Positions 8,401 through 12,986 of a DNA stretch of 12,986 nucleotides are shown piece by piece; positions within the stretch are counted from its first letter, which is position 1; each line of letters starts with the position of its first letter. A program made the translations under genes and the position numbers. The notes beneath the pieces were generated by a model that did not search any database, was not told where the DNA came from, and was given only the letters and a program-made list of their open reading frames with translations. Origin of the DNA: Helicobacteraceae bacterium (GTDB lineage: Bacteria; Campylobacterota; Campylobacteria; Campylobacterales; Sulfurimonadaceae); NCBI GenBank assembly GCA_015488075.1, contig WFOM01000147.1, positions 1 through 12,986 of the forward strand, in the 5' to 3' direction.

Positions 8401-8537
8401 TGGGTGTGGCGGTTATAGGCGGACTTGTAAGTTCTATGATACTTACACTTATAGTTATACCGTCATTTTACAAAATATTCTACAAATTTGACAAAAAACT
8501 AAGAAGTTTTTATGAGATAGAGGATAAAATCCTCTAA
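5493..8537 (+). CDS. RND-family efflux pump permease, HAE1 (AcrB-like) type
   Basis: This inner-membrane proton-driven transporter expels hydrophobic or amphiphilic compounds through the adaptor and TolC-like channel. It has 1014 residues, close to the family's 1020-1050. The layout is duplicated: TM1 (about 10-28), a large periplasmic loop, TM2-6 (about 328-475), TM7 (about 512-530), a second periplasmic loop, and TM8-12 (about 840-1000). The proton-relay pair D392-D393 sits in TM4 (IGLTLAIGIIIDDAVVVLEN), and the matching lysine K908 lies in TM10 within GKNGVLVVDF, as in AcrB. Intact DD and K argue for an active pump. The GxxxD-type HAE1 signature with aspartates also argues against the heavy-metal (CusA) subfamily. 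AAAAGG at 5481-5486 supports the start. The gene ends in a perfect hairpin that overlaps its stop codon. Confidence 0.94.
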   Translation: MYKLAIKRPIATLMYVVTLIIFGFISFYKMPSALFPKVDFPIVTITTVYPGADPSTVESKITDKIEEAVSSVSGIDKLESISSNGISTVIITFFLEKDLESATNDVRDKISKLNLPKEAKKPLVSKLDIGAAPVIKIFLTAKNKDRLSLMEFVDNYAKPSLEKIIGVGSVHVVGYRDKEVKIYPDIYKLNKYHIALDELNNIIKYENVKLGGGKIVSDKHEIIIKTKADAKTIEEIKNIYIKDGLKLKDIADVKFGLSDPKSYASYNQRDGVLLEVQKVSDANTLDVIQKVKKTVPLIKEKAGDAFGVYVMQDKSPFIIHSIDEVKFDLIFGAILAVVIVFVFLRNIKITMISAISIPSSILGTIFLMDFAGYNLNRMTLIGLTLAIGIIIDDAVVVLENIYKKLEEGKSRVEAAFYGVKEIAFAVLAISAMLLSVFLPVSYMSGIVGKFFESFAMTVGFAIIISYTVALSLIPSISARVLNNKKSFIYTATENIFLKTEQFYEKVLKIFIKHQYLTITAVFLVVFASLSLFPKIGMDFIPKEDNSEFEVDIRANPNTNLSQMIKLTNKLDSVIKKQKEIQYTSISIGYNASKEINKAKIYVHLTPLEKRELSQEELIQKTRDILQPYEKEAFITVAAIPVIQGAGVKVPYQIVLTSFDNDALEASAKKLIKKLKAKKGFVDVDSSLEDKKTQYEISIKRDVASRYGINSIKIANLIFDAYSSDLEISYFENKHKQYNVVLRLSDNQRKSINDLKKLQIRAKNGRLVYLDGLIDIKEVPSQNSIRRFSRERAVYIYADLNGLDLGGAIKYTDSVLPKVLEKGVGYRYTGFAEEMGKTIKAFGSAIALSIILMYIILAILYESLIQPIIIMITVPLSISGVLLSLYGFGMHFSLFVLIGFMLLMGMVGKNGVLVVDFANMELNKGKNLNDALVAAGKERLRPILMTTFAMIFAMIPIAIAKGLGSEIKAPMGVAVIGGLVSSMILTLIVIPSFYKIFYKFDKKLRSFYEIEDKIL
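8518..8536. terminator. Candidate bidirectional terminator hairpin between convergent operons
   Basis: TAGAGGAT (8518-8525) and ATCCTCTA (8529-8536) form a perfect 8-bp stem with a 3-nt loop. It spans the last codons and most of the stop codon of the pump gene and ends 3 bp before the hook gene's stop on the other strand. A modest T-rich tract follows on each side (TTTT at 8544-8547 on the plus strand; several T-runs for the minus strand). Its symmetry and position suit a shared terminator, but the U-tracts are weak and not adjacent. Confidence 0.5.
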
Positions 8538-8538
8538 C

Positions 8539-10908
8539 TTACTGTTTTAGACCTATAAGGGTTTGCAGAAGCTGGTCTGAAGTAGTTATGGTTTTACCGT
8601 TTGCTTGATATCCTCTTTGTATTATTATAAGTTGAGTAAGAGCTCTTGAGAGATCGACATTACTTGCTTCAAGAGCTGAAGCTTGTATAAATCCTCTACC
8701 GCCTGTTGCGGCAGTTCCTATTATCGGATCACCGGAGTTTGCACTTTGTCTGTAAAGGTTTCCTCCTTCTGTTGCCAGACCTTCATTGTTTGCAAATTTT
8801 GCCATAGCAACCTGTGCAAGACCAAAACTTCTACCATTACTAAACGATCCTACAAGTGTTCCGCTTTGGTCTATCCTGATACCAACCAAATCTCCGCCGG
8901 TATAACCGTCTTGGGATATACCGGATGTTGTTGACTTGCTGTCAAAACTTGTAAGTCCGTCAAATTTGTTTGATGTTCCTACAACAAGATTGATAGACTG
9001 GTTAGGTGCTGAGCCGTTGTTTGCGGTAAATGTTATACTTGGCGGATTGAAAGTTGACAAACTTCCGTCAGGATTAAAACTTACCTGTCCCTCTATAATG
9101 TTTTTAGGTATACCTGTGGCACCGCCGGCAACATTTATAACTGCAGGCTCAGCAACACTTATCATAACATCCCATGTGCTTCCTGTTGTCGCATTGTAGC
9201 TGGCTTTTCTGAAATCTATTTTTACGGTATGTTTTGTTCCGAGCGAATCATATATATCTATAGAGCTTGAATGTGTAGGGACATTAAATGCCTGAGTCTG
9301 TCTAAAACCTGTGCTTCCGCTTGGAAGAGCTCCCGACATCGCCTGCATGGTCTGAGTAAATCTAACATTTTCTGTTGTTTGTGCATCTGTTATTGCGCTT
9401 ACTGCTATGTTTAAATCATAGTTTATATTAGGATCGTCTCCCGGATTATAAACGGTAAATTTTCCTTTGTTGTCTATCTCTATTCTCGGACCGGTTCCGT
9501 TAACTCCTATGTGGTTTTTCTTTGCGAGCAAGTCACCTGGAGCCGCATTTGGATTTCTAAGCAAAGTCTGCATACCCTGTCTTAGATCTTCTGTTGTTCT
9601 AAAATAGTATATAGATTCTGTAGAATCCCATCCCACAGGGTTGTTTGAACCGTCTGTGTATCTAAACTTTTTCATAGGGGCATCCACGGTTGTTCCTACT
9701 GTAAATCCTGTAGCTGTTGCCGTAGCGGGATTTGCTATATTAAGAGTTATGTTTTTTGTTGTACCAAGGTTATTGTTTGTAAGCTGTATTTTAGGACCTG
9801 CAAGCACCGTAGCTACAACTCCGGTTTTTGAAGATATCTGGTTTATAGCCGCAGCTATGGCATTTGCATTTTGGGTTGCAGTGTTTGTTGCGGGAGTTGA
9901 AATAGCTGCTACATTTACACCATTTATTTTTATACTACCGGTTGCTATGTTGATAGCTCCTGCTGCTACATTATTTGGAGCTGTTGCTTGAGCATTTCTA
10001 AATCCGACCCATACTCCCTGACCGGTATCAGCCGTTGTTCCTGCCTGAAGATTAAAACTACTTCCTGTAGCATTTACTAAAACACCTACATCTTCGGCTC
10101 TATCTATAATAACACCTTTACTATCTTTAAAAAGATAGTTATGGTTGTTTTCATTTATGGCATCCGGATTTGTAAGAGCATTTGCATCCGGATTTGCATA
10201 TACAGGGTTACCCCCGCTGTCAGTTCCCGGAATAATGTTGTCATAAGCTGCTTGAGGAGTTTGCAAAGAGTCTGATGAATTCAGCTTGCCGTCTCTGTTT
10301 AAATCAACCGCTTTTTCAAAAGCATCAAGAGGTCTTATAGCTGAAAAACTCACTACATTATTTCCGGCATTCAGATTAGCCTTTAATGTTATAGCGGTTG
10401 TTGCTTTTGCAGGGGTTGTAAGTCCGGGAGGAATTACTATGTTTTGTATAGGAGCGGTTGAATCAACTTTACCCGTGTTTGGATCTCTTAGCCAACCCTG
10501 AACTATATAACCGTTATTGTCGACAAAGTTTCCGTTTGCATCAAATTTAAAATCACCGGCCCTTGTGTAGTTGTATGTTTTACCGCCGTCAGGTGAGACT
10601 ATAAAAAAACCGTCTCCCTGTATCGCTATGTCGGTATTTTTGTCAGAGTTTTGTATAGAGCCCTGTGAAAAAATCCTTGTCATGGAACTTGCACTTGTTC
10701 CAAGCCCTATCTGAACAGGGTTTTTACCTCCAAGTTCTCCCTGCGGAGCTGTTGCTATAGATTTAGTCTGAGCCAAAAGATCCGAAAAGTTTGCTCTTGA
10801 GTATTTAAACCCTACAGTATTAACATTTGCTATATTGTTTGATTCTACATCCATTGCCACCTGGTGTGCCTGAAGGCCTGAAACACCTGCAAATAATGAC
10901 TTTAACAT
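8539..10908 (-). CDS. flgE: Flagellar hook protein FlgE, large Campylobacterota form (789 residues)
   Basis: This is the main building block of the flagellar hook, exported by the flagellar type III system and polymerised under the FlgD cap. The N-terminal D0 rod-like motif is LFAGVSGLQAHQVAMD (5-20) plus NNIANVNTVGFKYSRANF (24-41). Core hook segments follow, including TDIAIQGDGFFIV (92-104). The conserved C-terminal helix (about 745-789) reads LEASNVDLSRALTQLIIIQ and then QANGKTITTSDQLLQTLIGL. The middle is expanded, as in C. jejuni and H. pylori hook proteins (700-870 residues against about 400 in E. coli). It includes a flagellin-IN-like segment (about 323-380, SIKINGVNVAAI through KIQLTNNN) and an EF-hand/dockerin-like loop DLNRDGKLNSSD (202-213). 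The ribosome site AAAGGA is at 10915-10920, and a sigma-54-type promoter lies just upstream. Campylobacter annotations may call this form flgE2. Confidence 0.95.
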   Translation of the reverse strand: MLKSLFAGVSGLQAHQVAMDVESNNIANVNTVGFKYSRANFSDLLAQTKSIATAPQGELGGKNPVQIGLGTSASSMTRIFSQGSIQNSDKNTDIAIQGDGFFIVSPDGGKTYNYTRAGDFKFDANGNFVDNNGYIVQGWLRDPNTGKVDSTAPIQNIVIPPGLTTPAKATTAITLKANLNAGNNVVSFSAIRPLDAFEKAVDLNRDGKLNSSDSLQTPQAAYDNIIPGTDSGGNPVYANPDANALTNPDAINENNHNYLFKDSKGVIIDRAEDVGVLVNATGSSFNLQAGTTADTGQGVWVGFRNAQATAPNNVAAGAINIATGSIKINGVNVAAISTPATNTATQNANAIAAAINQISSKTGVVATVLAGPKIQLTNNNLGTTKNITLNIANPATATATGFTVGTTVDAPMKKFRYTDGSNNPVGWDSTESIYYFRTTEDLRQGMQTLLRNPNAAPGDLLAKKNHIGVNGTGPRIEIDNKGKFTVYNPGDDPNINYDLNIAVSAITDAQTTENVRFTQTMQAMSGALPSGSTGFRQTQAFNVPTHSSSIDIYDSLGTKHTVKIDFRKASYNATTGSTWDVMISVAEPAVINVAGGATGIPKNIIEGQVSFNPDGSLSTFNPPSITFTANNGSAPNQSINLVVGTSNKFDGLTSFDSKSTTSGISQDGYTGGDLVGIRIDQSGTLVGSFSNGRSFGLAQVAMAKFANNEGLATEGGNLYRQSANSGDPIIGTAATGGRGFIQASALEASNVDLSRALTQLIIIQRGYQANGKTITTSDQLLQTLIGLKQ

Positions 10909-10923
10909 GATATATCCTTTCTT

Positions 10924-10941
10924 CTTACAAACTTTTGTAAG
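10924..10941 (-). promoter_or_regulatory. Hairpin in the 5' leader of the large hook gene
   Basis: CTTACAAA (10924-10931) and TTTGTAAG (10934-10941) are perfect inverted copies; in practice 7 pairs with a 4-nt loop. It lies between the sigma-54-type promoter and the ribosome binding site and ends 15 nt before the start codon. No U-tract follows in the direction of transcription, so a terminator for the upstream flg genes is unlikely. It could protect or regulate the hook mRNA 5' end, or be a protein-binding palindrome. Confidence 0.45.
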
Positions 10942-10958
10942 GTGTAGTAAAAATCAAA

Positions 10959-10975
10959 AGCATTTTTTGTTCCAA
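10959..10975 (-). promoter_or_regulatory. Sigma-54 (RpoN) type promoter of the large hook gene
   Basis: On the minus strand the sequence is TTGGAACAAAAAATGCT. GG and GC elements are separated by exactly 10 bases (GG at 10972-10973, GC at 10960-10961), matching the -24/-12 consensus TTGGCAC-N5-TTGCW at most positions. In Campylobacterota, hook and rod-phase genes are known members of the RpoN/FlgR (FlgSR) regulon, so motif, spacing and target gene agree. It begins 3 bp after the stop codon of the upstream hook-like gene and gives a leader of roughly 40 nt. Confidence 0.8.
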
Positions 10976-10977
10976 AT

Positions 10978-12246
10978 TTATTTGACCATATTGATAGCTC
11001 TTTGTATCATCTGGTCTGCAGTAGTTATCGCTTTTGCATTTGAAGCATATACTTTTTGAAACATTATTAAATTTGTCAAACTGTTTTCTATCTTGACATT
11101 TGAACTCTCAAGTCTTTTATTCATTACTTTTGCGCCTAGTATATATTTTCCATTTTTATCTTTATAAAATATTGCTTTACCGCTATTTGAAGATTCTTTA
11201 AATAGTTTTCCGTCAACTCTTTCAAGTCCTTGATCATTTTGAAAATGATAAACGGCAACTTTTGCAATCGCACTTTGCTCTCCATTTGTAAAAGTTGCTA
11301 TTATGTCTGCATTTTGGTTGATGTCATAACCTACAAGCTCTCCACCCTCTTTTCCGTTAGATATACTTGAACCTGATATTGGAACATTTGCTATGGCTAC
11401 AATACCGTCAAAACCTGTTCCGAAATTTAGCTTCACAACAGTTCCGTTGTTATCAACAGAATTTAGTGTAGATGAAACAAATCCTCCTGATTTATCAAAA
11501 CTCACCTTACCCGTGGCTGTGCTGTATGTCACTGTTCCGTCAGGTGAGGTTACGGTTGCTTTAACATCCCACAAAGAGCCAGTTGCCGGTTGATTTAAAG
11601 GATCTTTTGTAAAAAGTAGTCTTACTTTATTTGCATTTCCTTTGCTATCTATAGCTTTTGCACTTATAACTCTTGGTTTAACATCATATCCAAGATTTCC
11701 TATAAAATCTATGTTTGTTGTGGGCTGAACTGGAAAATTTAAAGTTTCAGGCAGTTTTAATTTTTGCTGGAGAGCAGTTGTGCCAAGCTCTATAGTATCA
11801 AGTTTTTTCGTAAGGGTATTTGTCGTATAGTCTATATTTGAGCCTATAGTTCCAAGAACATAAAGCCCCTGCCCATTTACAAGGTCTCTGTTTTTATCAA
11901 AGGTAAAGCTTCCGTCTCTGGTAAAAAACACATCATTGTTTTGTCCGACAACTCCAAACCATCCATCACCCATAATAGCCAGATCTGTGTTTCTGTCTGT
12001 GATCTGATATGTTCCGGAATCCAAATTTATAGCAATTGTCTGAATTCTTGATCCGACAGAGATATTATCTGATGTTGCATTTGTAGGAGTTGTAGGATTA
12101 ACCCTATCTTCAAAAAGTGATGCAAATTCAACTTGTGCAGCCTTAAACCCTGTATTGTTAATGTTTGCTAAATTATCAGCTGTTACATCAATGGCTGTTT
12201 GATTTGATTTGATGCCTATGACACCGGTATAAAAGGCTTGTATCAT
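10978..12246 (-). CDS. Second FlgE-type flagellar hook protein, short form (422 residues)
   Basis: This is a hook-family protein encoded directly after flgD. It has the D0 motif FYTGVIGIKSNQTAIDVTADNLANINNTGFK (split here: residues 5-19 and 20-35), TDLAIMGDGWFGVV (87-100) and the terminal helix region (about 378-422: LESSNVKIENSLTNLIMFQ, then NAKAITTADQMIQRAINMV). Its length matches enterobacterial FlgE, and it lacks the expanded middle of the 789-residue neighbour. The flgD-flgE order corresponds to Cj0042-Cj0043 and HP0907-HP0908, where this paralogue is distinct from the main hook subunit. The exact role is not settled by sequence; it may be a hook-associated or minor hook component. A perfect AGGAGG (12252-12257) overlaps the flgD stop codon and lies 5 nt before the ATG, so strong coupled translation is expected. 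Confidence 0.9.
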   Translation of the reverse strand: MIQAFYTGVIGIKSNQTAIDVTADNLANINNTGFKAAQVEFASLFEDRVNPTTPTNATSDNISVGSRIQTIAINLDSGTYQITDRNTDLAIMGDGWFGVVGQNNDVFFTRDGSFTFDKNRDLVNGQGLYVLGTIGSNIDYTTNTLTKKLDTIELGTTALQQKLKLPETLNFPVQPTTNIDFIGNLGYDVKPRVISAKAIDSKGNANKVRLLFTKDPLNQPATGSLWDVKATVTSPDGTVTYSTATGKVSFDKSGGFVSSTLNSVDNNGTVVKLNFGTGFDGIVAIANVPISGSSISNGKEGGELVGYDINQNADIIATFTNGEQSAIAKVAVYHFQNDQGLERVDGKLFKESSNSGKAIFYKDKNGKYILGAKVMNKRLESSNVKIENSLTNLIMFQKVYASNAKAITTADQMIQRAINMVK

Positions 12247-12255
12247 AACATCCTC

Positions 12256-12915
12256 CTAAAATATTTCATATACTTTTGAAAGAGGAACATAGTTTGAACC
12301 TAGCTTTACAAGTGCCTGTCCATTGTCGAACCTTACACCCTCTATAGGATAAACACCTACTTGTGTTCTTCTTGCTTTGCCGTTTGTATCTGTATATGTT
12401 GCACTTACTCTGTATGTTCCGTCTTTTACCACATTTCCTGCATCATCAAGACCGTCCCATGTAAAACTTTTTACACCTTTTGTATCTGCTGAAAGTGTCT
12501 GTGTTTTTATAACATTTCCGTTGTTGTCTGTTATAGTGATAGTTCCGCTTTGAAAATCATTTTTAAAATAAAGCTCAAAACCTGTTTTTTCACCCTTTTT
12601 GTGAACTATAGTATTGTCACCCATATTTGCGGTTTTTCCTATGGCAGAGATAGCAGAAAACTGTTTTGATGCTTGAAGAGACTTGCTTAACTGTTCGAGT
12701 GTTTTTGTTGTGTTGTTTGAAGCTTCAAGTGTTGCAAGTTGCGATGTCTGATTGAGTATTTTCTCCGTATTCATTGGCTGAGTCGGATCTTGATACTGAA
12801 GTTCAACAAGCAAAAGTTTTAAAAAATCATTTTTTTTTAAAATACCGTTTGGGTTAACTTTAGCGTTTCCTGTCTGAGCAGTTGTGTTTTGTGTTGTATT
12901 TACTTGGTTTATCAT
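12256..12915 (-). CDS. flgD: Flagellar hook assembly scaffolding protein FlgD
   Basis: FlgD is the hook cap that lets FlgE subunits polymerise outside the cell and is later replaced by hook-filament junction proteins. The 219-residue protein has a low-complexity Asn/Thr start. The FlgD N-terminal domain follows (about 27-68: NDFLKLLLVELQYQDPTQPM and the TSQLATLE region), which is the conserved part used for export. The Ig-like/tudor C-terminal region includes TWDGLDDAGNVVKDGTYRV (151-169), a typical FlgD FlgD_ig motif. The start ATG at 12915 has a strong TAGGAGA ribosome site at 12921-12927. It heads the visible flgD-flgE-flgE series; in relatives fliK lies upstream, which would be beyond the right edge. 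No promoter could be recognised in the 71 bp available upstream. Confidence 0.94.
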   Translation of the reverse strand: MINQVNTTQNTTAQTGNAKVNPNGILKKNDFLKLLLVELQYQDPTQPMNTEKILNQTSQLATLEASNNTTKTLEQLSKSLQASKQFSAISAIGKTANMGDNTIVHKKGEKTGFELYFKNDFQSGTITITDNNGNVIKTQTLSADTKGVKSFTWDGLDDAGNVVKDGTYRVSATYTDTNGKARRTQVGVYPIEGVRFDNGQALVKLGSNYVPLSKVYEIF

Positions 12916-12950
12916 GATGATCTCCTATTGTTATTGTTTTTATTTGTCAT

Positions 12951-12971
12951 TTTTTTCTCAATCCTCAATCC
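12951..12971 (-). repeat. Heptanucleotide-type repeat, copy B, upstream of flgD
   Basis: Read on the minus strand, this 21-bp unit is two GGATTGA-type heptamers followed by an A-rich heptamer, and it matches 5368-5388 on the plus strand at 20 of 21 bases. It continues in heptad phase into 12970-12983. Confidence 0.6.
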
Positions 12972-12983
12972 TTCTACCTTCTA
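12956..12983. repeat. Four in-phase heptanucleotide units at the right edge
   Basis: On the plus strand the units are TCTCAAT (12956-12962), CCTCAAT (12963-12969), CCTTCTA (12970-12976) and CCTTCTA (12977-12983). They are two imperfect/perfect doublets sharing a 7-base period. The array may continue beyond the window. Confidence 0.6.
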
Positions 12984-12986
12984 TAC

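Noticed and set aside
8936..9991. Several plus-strand open frames of 87-116 codons opposite the hook gene
   Set aside because: Shadows of flgE; they arise from its Thr/Asn/Ala-rich coding strand and have no ribosome sites or family motifs.
12912..12950. 12-residue open frame ending in an ATGA overlap with flgD
   Set aside because: The stop/start overlap looks like translational coupling, but the frame is only 12 residues of Asn/Arg/Ser, and the in-frame extension upstream meets a stop within the repeat. It could at most be a tiny leader peptide.
1..12986. CRISPR array, insertion sequence, prophage or plasmid genes
   Set aside because: No spaced repeats, transposase, integrase or phage proteins are seen; all genes belong to core or common accessory families with uniform codon use.

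Overview
The window is a typical stretch of a Campylobacterota (formerly Epsilonproteobacteria) chromosome. The evidence is an AT-rich base composition with heavy ATA/AAA/AGA codon use, a very short compact Dxr of the Helicobacter/Campylobacter type, two different FlgE-type hook genes next to flgD, and a sigma-54-type promoter in front of the large hook gene. The genus cannot be fixed from this sequence; free-living Campylobacterales would fit at least as well as a host-adapted Campylobacter or Helicobacter.

Layout. Positions 1-2532 (minus strand) hold a tightly packed housekeeping operon, cdsA-dxr-tsaD: phospholipid precursor synthesis, isoprenoid precursor synthesis and tRNA t6A modification. 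tsaD runs off the left edge, so only its first 242 codons are present. Positions 2533-2808 are a divergent regulatory region with a strong TetR-type palindromic operator. Positions 2809-8537 (plus strand) hold a four-gene efflux operon: a TetR-family repressor, a TolC-like outer-membrane channel, an unusually short periplasmic adaptor and an HAE1-type RND pump. The first three genes are joined by 4-nt ATGA overlaps. The pump is set apart by a 118-bp spacer that carries a heptanucleotide repeat and three consecutive potential RNA hairpins. Positions 8539-12915 (minus strand) hold a flagellar hook block read flgD, then a 422-residue FlgE-like protein, then a 789-residue hook protein. The pump and hook operons converge with one base between their stop codons, and a perfect 8-bp hairpin covers the end of the pump gene.

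How the genes work together. The TetR protein probably binds the 23-bp palindrome and controls its own operon; the other three products form a complete tripartite exporter (outer membrane, periplasm, inner membrane). FlgD is the cap on which hook subunits assemble, and the two FlgE-type proteins are hook subunits or hook-related filament proteins. The large one has its own sigma-54-type promoter and can therefore be expressed separately from the upstream pair.

No gene of unknown family was found. The points most worth a second look are the structured spacer inside the efflux operon, a heptanucleotide repeat shared by that spacer and the DNA upstream of flgD, a dockerin/EF-hand-like calcium loop inside the large hook protein, and the reduced adaptor protein.
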